The notes below the pieces were generated by a model. It had not been told where the DNA came from and made no database searches. It was given only the letters and a program-made list of their open reading frames with translations. Below are positions 1 to 6,404 of a stretch of 18,726 bases of DNA, piece by piece (position 1 is the stretch's first letter; each line of letters opens with the position of its first letter). The position numbers and the translations under genes are program-made. The DNA comes from Acanthamoeba sp. SK_2022b (taxonomy: Eukaryota > Discosea > Longamoebia > Acanthamoebidae), in the NCBI GenBank assembly GCA_027943245.1, contig JANDJZ010001739.1, positions 1 to 18,726 on the forward strand. Direction: 5' to 3'.

Positions 1-78
1 GTCGAAGACGATTTGCTGACCGAAACGCAGGCTGAGATCCCGCACCTGGATGCCGGGCGGGAGAAGCGGGGAGGTCAT
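1..78 (-). CDS. ABC transporter ATP-binding protein, N-terminal 26 codons only (thiamin-precursor importer, probable)
   Basis: Only the first 26 codons lie in the window; the gene runs off the left edge. It reads MTSPLLPPGIQVRDLSLRFG followed by QQIVFD, the usual first beta strands of an ABC ATPase before the Walker A loop. Its ATG overlaps the tenA stop codon (ATGA at 75-78), so the two are translationally coupled and share the TPP-riboswitch transcript. ATPases next to tenA in proteobacteria usually energise uptake of hydroxymethylpyrimidine-type thiamin precursors. That role is inferred from context, since no Walker motif is visible here. Confidence 0.75.
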   Translation of the reverse strand, partial: MTSPLLPPGIQVRDLSLRFGQQIVFD

Positions 79-758
79 GAGGCGTTCAGCCCCATTTGCC
101 AAAATGCCGATTCCAGCTGGGTGGCGGTGGTAAAAATCTGCGCCAGCTCGGTGAAGCGGCCTGGTGCGCCGCGCTGGTGGCCGACGGTTTCCAGCAGCTC
201 GATGGCGGCACGCACGCCGGCCAGATAGCCCTCGTCGCCGTAGTTGCGGATCCAGGAGGCGTAAGGATTGCCCTCCATTTTGGTGGCGGGGTCGTGCAGC
301 AGCCGCAGGCCGATTTCGGCATAGCCGGCCACGCAGGGCAGCAGGCCGGCCAGCAGATCGAGGGCGTCGCCGGCATGGCCGATATCCAGCACGTAGCGGG
401 TGTAGTTCATGGTCTCCGCCGCTTCCGGCTGGGCGGCGATCTGCGCTTCGCTCAGCCCCCATTCGGCGCAATAGGCCACGTGCAGCGGCAGTTCGGCGAC
501 GATGCCGTTGAGCGACGCCGTGGCGGCGCGCATTTCCGGCAGGGTGCGTAGCTTGCTGACCAGCAGTGCGTAGGCGCGGGCGAAGTGCAGCAGGAACAGG
601 TAGTCCTGGGTCAGGTAGCGGCGAAAAGCGCGTTCGGGCAAGGTGCCGGCGGCCAGCTGCTGCAGAAACGGGTGATCGACGTAATCTTGCCAGTGGCTGC
701 CGGCTTGTTGGCGCAGCCGGCCGTAAAGACCGCTTTCGAACAGGGTGGTGATGGACAT
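75..758 (-). CDS. tenA: TenA-family aminopyrimidine aminohydrolase (thiaminase II)
   Basis: A 227-residue cytoplasmic protein of the TenA/thiaminase II family, which hydrolyses the amino group of aminopyrimidine thiamin breakdown products to HMP for salvage. Family signatures are LTQDYLFLLHFARAYA (about residues 49-64), the LLPCVAGYAEIG segment with the likely nucleophile Cys142, and LESAFWQM near the C-terminus carrying a conserved Glu (about 216). This is the Cys-type (TenA_C) pattern. An upstream in-frame ATG would add 11 residues. The start at 758 is chosen because a strong AAGGAGG site lies just before it and the family begins here. A TPP riboswitch precedes it, and the ABC ATPase gene overlaps its stop. 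Thiamin salvage under TPP control is well supported; exact substrate preference cannot be told from sequence. Confidence 0.93.
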   Translation of the reverse strand: MSITTLFESGLYGRLRQQAGSHWQDYVDHPFLQQLAAGTLPERAFRRYLTQDYLFLLHFARAYALLVSKLRTLPEMRAATASLNGIVAELPLHVAYCAEWGLSEAQIAAQPEAAETMNYTRYVLDIGHAGDALDLLAGLLPCVAGYAEIGLRLLHDPATKMEGNPYASWIRNYGDEGYLAGVRAAIELLETVGHQRGAPGRFTELAQIFTTATQLESAFWQMGLNAS

Positions 759-759
759 G

Positions 760-785
760 GGACCTCCTTGAGTCAGTGGAGATCC
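760..785 (-). promoter_or_regulatory. tenA: Hairpin sequestering the tenA Shine-Dalgarno (riboswitch expression platform candidate)
   Basis: On the transcript, GGATCTCC (785 to 778) can pair with GGAGGTCC (767 to 760) through 8 consecutive pairs, one of them G-U, around a 10-nt loop. The 3' arm contains most of the ribosome-binding site and ends one base before the ATG. This is what a translation-controlling TPP riboswitch would need. Pairing is read directly; its ligand dependence is inferred. Confidence 0.55.
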
Positions 786-832
786 GGGCACGCTGGGGTA
801 TGAACAGGCAACGGGCGAGAGCGTTGTTGCCT

Positions 833-920
833 AACCGTCCCTTCGCTGGCATGACCCAGATCAGGTTCAAAGGGTTCGGCTTGCGCCATCTCAGCCCGTA
901 ACAGGACACCCCTCGGAGCT
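833..920 (-). promoter_or_regulatory. TPP (THI-box) riboswitch
   Basis: Read on the minus strand, the segment carries the classic thi-box order. GGGGTGTCC near the 5' end is followed by CTGAGA (894 to 889) in the pyrimidine-sensor arm, then AACCTGATCTGG and ATGCCAGCGAAGGGAC, the pyrophosphate-sensor arm and closing strand. Between the aptamer and tenA there is also a 7-bp hairpin (832-826 with 812-806, 13-nt loop). That hairpin has no T-run after it, so I see no intrinsic terminator, and control at translation is more likely. The aptamer directly explains why this tenA/ABC operon would be off when thiamin pyrophosphate is plentiful. Confidence 0.95.
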
Positions 921-924
921 GCTT

Positions 925-953
925 GTTATACGACATTTGTTTTTTGATTACAA
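925..953 (-). promoter_or_regulatory. Sigma70 promoter for the tenA operon
   Basis: On the minus strand, TTGTAA (953 to 948), a 17-bp spacer and TATAAC (930 to 925). Initiation would fall a few bases downstream, right at the 5' edge of the TPP aptamer, which is the expected arrangement. Confidence 0.7.
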
Positions 954-1073
954 TCGCCGGGCGGCGCGGCGGCAATCGGTTCGTTTAGTGCGATCGGGGG
1001 CGATTTTGCTGGCGCAGAGCGCGCGATTTTTGTCACTGTAGGCCGATGATTTTGCCTTTGAGGACGATTCCCG

Positions 1074-2096
1074 ATGAAAAAGATTGGTTTTCTCTCGTTT
1101 GGCCACTGGTCGCCTTCCGCCCAGTCCGGCACCCGTTCCGCGGCGGATGCGCTGCTGCAGTCCATCGATCTGGCGGTCGCCGCCGAAGATCTGGGGGCGG
1201 ACGGCGCCTATTTTCGCGTACACCACTTTGCACGCCAGCTGGGGTCGCCGTTCCCGCTGCTGGCCGCCATCGGCGCCAAAACCCAACGCATCGAGATCGG
1301 CACCGGCGTGATCGACATGCGTTATGAAAATCCGCTGTACATGGTGGAAGACGCCGGCGCGGCGGATCTGATCGCCGGCGGGCGGCTGCAGCTCGGCATC
1401 AGCCGCGGCTCGCCGGAGCAGGTGATCGACGGCTGGCGCTATTTCGGCTATGCCCCGGCCGACGGCGAGACCGACGCGGACATGGCCCGCCGCCATACCG
1501 AAGTGTTCCTGCAAGCGCTGCGCGGCGAAGGGTTCGCCGAGCCCAATCCACAGCCGATGTTCCCGAATCCGCCCGGGCTGCTGCGGCCGGAGCCGTTTTC
1601 CGCCGGGCTGCGCGATCGCATCTGGTGGGGCGCCGGCTCGAACGCCACCGCCGTCTGGGCGGCGAAGCTCGGCATGCACCTGCAAAGCTCGACGCTCAAG
1701 AACGACGAGACCGGCGAACCCTTCCACATCCAGCAGGCCAAGCAGATCCGCGCCTACCGCGCCGCCTGGCAAGAGGCCGGCCACGCGCATGAGCCGCGGG
1801 TTTCCGTGAGCCGCAGCATCTTCGCGCTGGTGGATCAGCGGGATCGCAACTACTTCGGCGGCGGTGGCAAGGAGGGCGATCAGCTCGGATATATCGACGC
1901 GCAGACCCGGGCGATCTTCGGCCGCAGCTATGCCGCCGAGCCGGACGTGCTGATCGAGCAGCTGGCGCAGGACGAGGCCATCGCCGAAGCGGATACGCTG
2001 CTGCTGACCGTGCCTAACCAGCTGGGCGTGGATTACAACGCCCACGTGATCGAATCGATTTTAACCCATGTCGCGCCGGCGCTCGGCTGGCGCTAA
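1074..2096 (+). CDS. LLM-class flavin-dependent monooxygenase (luciferase-like)
   Basis: A 340-residue protein of the bacterial luciferase-like (LLM) superfamily, whose members fold as a TIM barrel and use reduced FMN (or F420) and often O2. Recognisable pieces are the N-terminal IGFLSFGHWSP strand and the AEDLGADGAYFRVHHFARQLGSPFPLLAAI segment. They are followed by RIEIGTGVIDMRYENPLYMVEDAGAADLIAGGRLQLGISRGSP (roughly 77-120), which is the standard flavin-site region, and by a late LLTVPNQLGVDYNAHVIE. A GAGGA site precedes the ATG. The short-chain dehydrogenase starts 13 bp downstream, so the two are probably one operon. It stands divergent from the tenA riboswitch operon. The substrate is unknown; the cofactor is presumably FMN by analogy. 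Confidence 0.9.
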   Translation: MKKIGFLSFGHWSPSAQSGTRSAADALLQSIDLAVAAEDLGADGAYFRVHHFARQLGSPFPLLAAIGAKTQRIEIGTGVIDMRYENPLYMVEDAGAADLIAGGRLQLGISRGSPEQVIDGWRYFGYAPADGETDADMARRHTEVFLQALRGEGFAEPNPQPMFPNPPGLLRPEPFSAGLRDRIWWGAGSNATAVWAAKLGMHLQSSTLKNDETGEPFHIQQAKQIRAYRAAWQEAGHAHEPRVSVSRSIFALVDQRDRNYFGGGGKEGDQLGYIDAQTRAIFGRSYAAEPDVLIEQLAQDEAIAEADTLLLTVPNQLGVDYNAHVIESILTHVAPALGWR

Positions 2097-2109
2097 ACGG
2101 AGGAGTGAC

Positions 2110-2844
2110 ATGTCACGCATTTTCATTACCGGTTCGGTAGACGGGCTGGGCCGCGCCGCCGCGCAAACGCTGTTGGACGAAGGGCATCAGGTGATTTTGC
2201 ATGCGCGTGAGCCCGGCCGTTTGGACGCGGTGCGGGATCTGCTGGATCGCGGTGCGCAGGCGGCGATCGGCGATCTGTCCGATGTGCAGCAGATCCGGCA
2301 GCTTGCCGAGCAGGTCAATCGCCTCGGCCGCCCGGACGCGGTGATCCACAACGCCGGTATGTTTACCGGGCCGCAGGTGATGCCGGTGAACGTGATTGCG
2401 CCTTACCTGCTGACGGCCCTGATCGAACGCCCCAAGCGCATCGTCTACCTGAGCAGCAGCATGCACTTTGACGGCGTGCCGGAACTGAACGGCGTAGACT
2501 GGCTCGGCGGCGCTGCGGGCTCCTATTCGGACAGCAAGCTGTTCGTCACCGCGCTGGCCGCCGCCGTGGCGCGCCTGTGGCCTGACGTGATCAGCAGCGC
2601 GGTCGATCCCGGCTGGGTGCCGACCAAAATGGGCGGCGCGGATGCGCCCGACGATCTGGCGCTGGGGCATGTGACGCAGGCGTGGTTGGTGACCAGCGAT
2701 GAGCCGCAGGCCCTGGCGTCCGGCGGCTATTGGCACCATCAGCAACGGTTCGATCCCCACGCGGCGGTGCACGACGAGGCGTTTCAAACGGCGCTGCTGG
2801 CGCAGTTGGCGCGCGCCGGTGGGGTGAGCCTGCCGCAGGCTTGA
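2110..2844 (+). CDS. Short-chain dehydrogenase/reductase (SDR)
   Basis: A 244-residue classical-type SDR oxidoreductase. It shows the nucleotide-binding TGSVDGLG turn (residues 7-14), the NAG motif (81-83), a Ser-rich strand YLSSS (113-117) supplying the catalytic Ser, and YSDSK (Tyr139 to Lys143) as the catalytic pair. The TDR-like VDPGWVPTKMG follows. The ORF stays open 14 codons further upstream, inside the monooxygenase gene. The start at 2110 is preferred because GGAGGAG sits 5-11 bases before it and the dinucleotide-binding strand begins immediately after. It probably works with the upstream flavin monooxygenase on the same substrate or detoxification route. That is an inference from 13-bp spacing only. 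A strong terminator follows. Confidence 0.9.
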   Translation: MSRIFITGSVDGLGRAAAQTLLDEGHQVILHAREPGRLDAVRDLLDRGAQAAIGDLSDVQQIRQLAEQVNRLGRPDAVIHNAGMFTGPQVMPVNVIAPYLLTALIERPKRIVYLSSSMHFDGVPELNGVDWLGGAAGSYSDSKLFVTALAAAVARLWPDVISSAVDPGWVPTKMGGADAPDDLALGHVTQAWLVTSDEPQALASGGYWHHQQRFDPHAAVHDEAFQTALLAQLARAGGVSLPQA

Positions 2845-2860
2845 GGGCTGTGCTTTTTTG

Positions 2861-2890
2861 GCCCGCCGGTGCTTGCCGGCGGGCTTTTTT
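2861..2890 (+). terminator. Rho-independent terminator after the monooxygenase-SDR pair
   Basis: Perfect 9-bp GC stem GCCCGCCGG (2861-2869) with CCGGCGGGC (2876-2884), a 6-nt loop, then six T. It separates the SDR from the regulator gene downstream. Confidence 0.92.
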
Positions 2891-2970
2891 ATGCCCGCAG
2901 GGTGAATCGGTGAGGCTTTTCTTATACAGTGGCTGTCTGACCTGTTTTGCTCGTTCTTCTTATTATCGCC

Positions 2971-3945
2971 ATGCATACATTCCTGATTATCGTCCCTGAA
3001 GGGGGCATGCTGTTCGAAGCGGCGGGCATCGCCGATATCCTGATGCAGGCTAACCGTCTGAGCCCTGCCGAAGCGCCGCTGTATCAGATCGCGGTCGCCA
3101 CCACGCAATCCCATCGGGTGGTACACGGCCTGTCCGGGCTGAGCCTGTTGGCCGACCATCGCCTGGCGGATCTCGATCCGGCCCTGCCGCGCGATACCGT
3201 CATTGTTGCCGGCAAGGGGGCGACCGAAGAAGAGGGCGCCCTGGTGGCGGATTGGCTGCGCCGCGCGGCGCCACAGGCGCGCCGTATCGCTTCCGTTTGC
3301 GGCGGGGCTCTGCTGCTGGCCGAGGCCGGATTGCTGGACGGGCGGCGGGCGACCACTCACTGGCGGCTGGCGGAAACGCTGCAGGCGCGCTTCCCGCGGG
3401 TGCAGGTCGAGAACGGCCCGATCTACGTGCAGGACGGTCCGATTTGGACCTCCGGCGGCGTCAGCTCCGGCTTCGACCTAACGTTGGCGCTGGTGGAGGA
3501 CGACTACGGCTTCGTGCAGGCGCGCGAAGTGGCGCAGGATCTGGTGATGTTTCTGCGTCGCCCCGGCGGGCAGGCGCAGTTCAGCCGCTACCCGCTCAAC
3601 CAGGCCAAATCGCCGGGCCCGATCCGCGACCTGCAGTCCTGGATCCTGGAAAACCTCGCCGACGATCTTAGCATCGATCGGTTGGCCGAACGCGTGGCGA
3701 TGAGCCCGCGCAACTTTACCCGGGTGTTCACCCGCGAGACGGGCATTTCTCCCGCCAAATTCGTCGAAGAAGGGCGGTTGCATACCGCCAGGCAGCGCCT
3801 CGAGCAGAGTGCGGAGGGCATCGAACAGATCGCGCTGGCCACCGGTTTCGGCAACGGCCTTAACCTGCGGCGGGTGTTTGAGCGCAAACTGCAGCTGACC
3901 CCGAGCGAATACCGCGAACGCTTCCACGCGCGCAATTTGGCGTAA
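2971..3945 (+). CDS. GlxA-family AraC-type transcriptional regulator (DJ-1/PfpI domain plus HTH)
   Basis: A 324-residue regulator. The N-terminal half (about 1-190) is a DJ-1/PfpI-like class I glutamine-amidotransferase fold, with the IVPEGGMLFEAAG start and the nucleophile-elbow segment SVCGGALLLAEAGLL (Cys near residue 110), followed by TTHW. The C-terminal 100 residues form an AraC HTH pair: SIDRLAERVAMSPRNFTRVF and GIEQIALATGFGNGLNLRRVF, ending in TPSEYRERF. A TTG 8 codons upstream (2947) is possible. ATG 2971 is chosen because the fold starts there, although no clear ribosome-binding site precedes either. Such regulators usually act on neighbouring genes. Candidates are the monooxygenase-SDR pair upstream or gap downstream. 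The effector is unknown. Confidence 0.92.
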   Translation: MHTFLIIVPEGGMLFEAAGIADILMQANRLSPAEAPLYQIAVATTQSHRVVHGLSGLSLLADHRLADLDPALPRDTVIVAGKGATEEEGALVADWLRRAAPQARRIASVCGGALLLAEAGLLDGRRATTHWRLAETLQARFPRVQVENGPIYVQDGPIWTSGGVSSGFDLTLALVEDDYGFVQAREVAQDLVMFLRRPGGQAQFSRYPLNQAKSPGPIRDLQSWILENLADDLSIDRLAERVAMSPRNFTRVFTRETGISPAKFVEEGRLHTARQRLEQSAEGIEQIALATGFGNGLNLRRVFERKLQLTPSEYRERFHARNLA

Positions 3946-3963
3946 ATTGATCGATAAACGTCA

Positions 3964-3992
3964 TTTACGCCGCCTCGTGGCAGGGCTAGATT
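3964..3992 (+). promoter_or_regulatory. Possible promoter for gap
   Basis: TTTACG (3964-3969), a 17-bp gap and TAGATT (3987-3992), 31 bp before the gap start. Each box matches consensus at only four of six positions. It is listed because the gene needs a promoter after an unrelated regulator gene and the spacing is ideal. Confidence 0.3.
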
Positions 3993-4022
3993 TGAGGCAA
4001 AGCCCAAAACGAGGAGAGCATC

Positions 4023-5033
4023 ATGGTGAAAGTAGGCATTAACGGCTTCGGCAGGATCGGGCGCAACGTGCTGCGCGCGGCGCTGGGGCGCAGCGATTTT
4101 GAAGTGGTGGCGATCAACGATCTGACGGACAGCAAGACGCTGGCGCACCTGCTGAAATACGACACGCTTTCCGGCACGCTGGCGGCCAGGGTGGAAGCCG
4201 GTGACAACCAGCTGCTGCTGGACGGCCGGCCGATTCAGGTGTTTTCGCAGCGCGATCCCGCCGAGATCCCGTGGAGCAGCGTGGGCGTGGACGTGGTGAT
4301 CGAAGCGACGGGCTTCTTTACCGATAAAGCCAAGGCGGAAGTGCACATCACGCACGGCGGCGCCAAGCGGGTGATTATCTCGGCGCCGGCCAAGAACGAC
4401 GATATCACTATCGTCATGGGGGTTAACGACCAGCTCTACGATCCGGCGCTGCATAAAGTGGTCAGCAACGGCAGCTGCACCACCAACGGGCTGGCACCCG
4501 CTGCGCAGGTGCTGCATCAGGCGTTCGGCATCGAATACGGGCTGATGAACACCACCCACGCCTATACCAACAGCCAGGCGCTGCACGATCAGCCGGAAAA
4601 AGATCTGCGCGGCGCGCGGGCGGCGGCAGAGTCGATCGTGCCTTACTCCAGCGGCGCGGCCAAGGCGCTCGGCAAGGTGATCCCGGATCTCGACGGCCGC
4701 CTGACCGGTTACTCGCTTCGGGTGCCGGTGCCGGTCGTCTCGATCGTCGATCTGACGGTGACGCTGAAACGCCCGGCGACGGTGGAGGAAATCAACGCCG
4801 CTTTCCGCGCGGCGGCGGCGTCCGGCCCGCTGAAAGGAATTTTGGGCTACAGCGATGAACCACTGGTGTCGAGCGACTACCGGGGCGACGCGCGCTCATC
4901 GATTATCGATGGTTTGTCTACGCTGGTCATCGGCGGCAACCTGGTGAAAGTGCTCGCCTGGTATGACAATGAGTGGGGGTTCTCAAACCGCTTGGTCGAT
5001 TTGGCGCTGCTGATGGAAAAACGCGGGCTGTAA
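4023..5033 (+). CDS. gap: Type I glyceraldehyde-3-phosphate dehydrogenase (NAD-type)
   Basis: A 336-residue full-length GAPDH that converts glyceraldehyde-3-phosphate, phosphate and NAD+ to 1,3-bisphosphoglycerate in the cytoplasm. Visible are the Rossmann start KVGINGFGRIGRN, VAIND with Asp33 (the residue that selects NAD over NADP), the active-site SNGSCTTN with Cys152, NTTHAYT with His179, and the C-terminal WYDNEWGFSNR. The usual active-site context is SNASCTTN; here Gly replaces Ala. A GAGGAGA site lies 5 bp before the ATG. The neighbours (GlxA regulator, tRNA-Asn) are not those I associate with the housekeeping gapA locus. It may therefore be a second, accessory GAPDH; that is inference, since the rest of the genome is not seen. 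Confidence 0.95.
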   Translation: MVKVGINGFGRIGRNVLRAALGRSDFEVVAINDLTDSKTLAHLLKYDTLSGTLAARVEAGDNQLLLDGRPIQVFSQRDPAEIPWSSVGVDVVIEATGFFTDKAKAEVHITHGGAKRVIISAPAKNDDITIVMGVNDQLYDPALHKVVSNGSCTTNGLAPAAQVLHQAFGIEYGLMNTTHAYTNSQALHDQPEKDLRGARAAAESIVPYSSGAAKALGKVIPDLDGRLTGYSLRVPVPVVSIVDLTVTLKRPATVEEINAAFRAAAASGPLKGILGYSDEPLVSSDYRGDARSSIIDGLSTLVIGGNLVKVLAWYDNEWGFSNRLVDLALLMEKRGL

Positions 5034-5045
5034 ATGCCCCATAGC

Positions 5046-5081
5046 AAAAAGCCCGCTTAAGTTTCCTTAAGCGGGCTTCTC
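5046..5081. terminator. Shared terminator between gap (+) and tRNA-Asn (-)
   Basis: Perfect 13-bp stem (5049-5061 with 5066-5078) around a TTTC loop. The T-run is better on the minus strand (TTTTT after the stem), so it terminates tRNA-Asn most clearly. On the plus strand the tail is only TTCTCT, so it may act in both directions with weaker effect on gap. Confidence 0.85.
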
Positions 5082-5087
5082 TAAATA

Positions 5088-5103
5088 TGGCTCCTCTGAC
5101 TGG
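5088..5103 (-). other. Unoccupied asn-tRNA attachment core (HPI-type attB candidate)
   Basis: The 3' end of the tRNA reads CCAGTCAGAGGAGCCA. From memory, this is the first 16 bases of the 17-bp core used by the Yersinia high-pathogenicity island integrase at asn tRNA genes; the 17th base here is T, not A. No integrase or second copy is visible, so the site appears empty. Confidence 0.4.
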
Positions 5104-5163
5104 ACTCGAACCAGTGACATACGGATTAACAGTCCGCCGTTCTACCGACTGAACTACAGAGGA
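5088..5163 (-). tRNA. tRNA-Asn (anticodon GTT)
   Basis: A 76-nt cloverleaf with encoded CCA. The acceptor is TCCTCTG paired with CAGAGGA, the D-arm contains AGTTCAGTCGGTAGAAC, the anticodon loop is CTGTTAA with GTT at 5130-5128, and the T-arm is CTGGTTCGAGTCCAG. It matches my memory of the E. coli tRNA-Asn sequence throughout. It has its own strong promoter upstream and the terminator just after CCA. Confidence 0.98.
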
Positions 5164-5181
5164 ATCGTGTGAACGGGGCGC

Positions 5182-5210
5182 ATGATATCCAGCGGCCCCG
5201 GGTGTGTCAA
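5182..5210 (-). promoter_or_regulatory. tRNA-Asn promoter
   Basis: Minus strand: perfect TTGACA (5210 to 5205), a 17-bp spacer and TATCAT (5187 to 5182), followed by a GCGCCCC discriminator. GC-rich discriminators of this kind are typical of stringently controlled stable-RNA promoters. The start of transcription would fall about 10-15 bases before the tRNA. Confidence 0.88.
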
Positions 5211-5262
5211 CGCTAAATTGCCTTGAGTGGTGCGACTGCTCGGTATCTGAGCAATGCGTCCA

Positions 5263-6063
5263 TCAATCAGCCCATTGCGCGTCGTTCTCCGCCTGGCTGC
5301 GCAGCAGGCGCGCCAGCGGATCCTGGCGGTAGAAGCGGCAAAAGTGCTGATACAGCGCCGGGAAGCGTTCGGCCAGCAGCTCGGGGGCGCTGAAGAAATA
5401 CTCCGACAGCACGGCGAAGCACTCGGCCGCATCGGTGGCGGCGTAGGCATCCATGCTGGCGGCCTCTTCACCGACCATGTCTATCTCGTCCTGCAGGCTT
5501 TCCATCGCGGCGTGCAGATCGTGCTCCCAGGCGGCCACCTCGCGCAGCGGGATCGGCGGCACGCCGGTAGCGACGCCGCCGTTGCGCATATCCAGTTTGT
5601 GCACCGCTTCGTGGATCACCAGATTGAAACCGGAAAGATCGAAAGAGTCCTGCACGTCTTGCCAGTTGAGCACGATCGGCCCCTGTTCCCAGCTTTGGCC
5701 GGACTGCACTACCGGCCCCGAGTGCACCAGGCCAATTTCGTCCTGCCATTCGTCTTCCACCACGAACGGAGTGGGATAGAGCAGAATTTCGTTGAAGCCG
5801 TCGAGGCACTCCGCGCCGAGTTCCAGCACCGGCAGGGCGAACAGCAGGGCGATGCGCGCCTGCATTTGCGAGGTGAGCTGCAGCCCCTGCAGCGGCACGA
5901 TGCGCTTTTGCTGCAAGATCTGCCCGGCAACGGCCACCAGCCGCTGCCGCTCCTGCTCATTCAGCGGCGAGAGCAGCGGGATCGCCAACGCGTCCTGCCA
6001 CTGGGCCTGAGTGTCTGCCTGGGGTTGAGAGGGTTGAGTCGCTTTCCACGGCCATTTAATCAT
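5263..6063 (-). CDS. mtfA: MtfA, Mlc (DgsA) titration factor / zinc peptidase
   Basis: A 266-residue cytoplasmic protein matching MtfA in length and pattern. In E. coli MtfA binds the glucose repressor Mlc, relieving repression of ptsG, and has aminopeptidase activity. The zinc-peptidase motif HEAVH is at residues 151-155 (His151, Glu152, His155), and the preceding [16 protein letters not shown] and the following [17 protein letters not shown] are family hallmarks; the latter probably supplies a third metal ligand Glu. The ATG at 6063 has only a weak GAGC-type ribosome-binding site. It sits between tRNA-Asn and tRNA-Ser, and I recall mtfA beside asn tRNA genes in E. coli as well. It looks intact. 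Confidence 0.95.
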   Translation of the reverse strand: MIKWPWKATQPSQPQADTQAQWQDALAIPLLSPLNEQERQRLVAVAGQILQQKRIVPLQGLQLTSQMQARIALLFALPVLELGAECLDGFNEILLYPTPFVVEDEWQDEIGLVHSGPVVQSGQSWEQGPIVLNWQDVQDSFDLSGFNLVIHEAVHKLDMRNGGVATGVPPIPLREVAAWEHDLHAAMESLQDEIDMVGEEAASMDAYAATDAAECFAVLSEYFFSAPELLAERFPALYQHFCRFYRQDPLARLLRSQAENDAQWAD

Positions 6064-6155
6064 CAGGTTGCTCGTAAACTCATCACTTGAACGTTCAGCG
6101 GTATGCTAATGCTGTAAAAATGCCGTAAAAGCGGGCATGATAGCAAGCGTTGTTA

Positions 6156-6245
6156 GGAGAGATGCCGGAGCGGCTGAACGGACCAGTCTCGAAAACTGGA
6201 GTAGGGGCAACTCTACCGGGGGTTCAAATCCCCCTCTCTCCGCCA
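6156..6245 (+). tRNA. tRNA-Ser (anticodon CGA)
   Basis: A 90-nt class II tRNA with encoded CCA. The acceptor is GGAGAGA with TCTCTCC, and the anticodon stem CCAGT/ACTGG closes the loop CTCGAAA with CGA at 6190-6192. The long variable arm is GTAGGGGCAACTCTAC, and the T-arm is GGGGGTTCAAATCCCCC. Compared with E. coli serU as I recall it, the anticodon stem differs by a compensating pair, as expected of a relative. No integrase or duplicated 3' end follows it. Confidence 0.98.
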
Positions 6246-6313
6246 CTATTCAATCACTTACGAATAAATCTTTCAACGATCCCCATCACAGATAGCGCTG
6301 GCCTGGCGCCAAA

Positions 6314-6370
6314 TCACTGAACGACAATCCACTGCCTGCCGTTGATTTTCAGCGTGTATTCGCGCGCCAT
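6314..6370 (-). other. 18-codon ORF between tRNA-Ser and the AraC gene (doubtful)
   Basis: An ATG at 6370 opens MAREYTLKINGRQWIVVQ and then stops. The start resembles the first strand of 2Fe-2S ferredoxin-like oxidoreductase subunits, so it could be the stump of a decayed gene. The ribosome-binding site is weak and chance is not excluded. The rest of 6246-6404 shows nothing. Confidence 0.12.
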
Positions 6371-6404
6371 ATTGGCATTCCGTCATCTGAAGCTTGCCCG
6401 ACTT

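Noticed and set aside
948..2045. 365-codon open frame on the minus strand opposite the monooxygenase
   Set aside because: A shadow of a GC-rich real gene: low-complexity Arg/Ala/Gly/Gln composition, no ribosome-binding site, no recognisable domain, while the plus strand encodes a clear LLM protein.
2113..3360. 415-codon open frame on the minus strand opposite the SDR and regulator genes
   Set aside because: Spans two clearly recognised plus-strand genes and their terminator; His/Arg/Gln-rich with no family match.
6113..6141. TGTAAA-17 bp-CATGAT as a promoter for tRNA-Ser
   Set aside because: Only three and four of six consensus matches and no GC-rich discriminator; not strong enough to list as a feature although the tRNA must have a promoter nearby.
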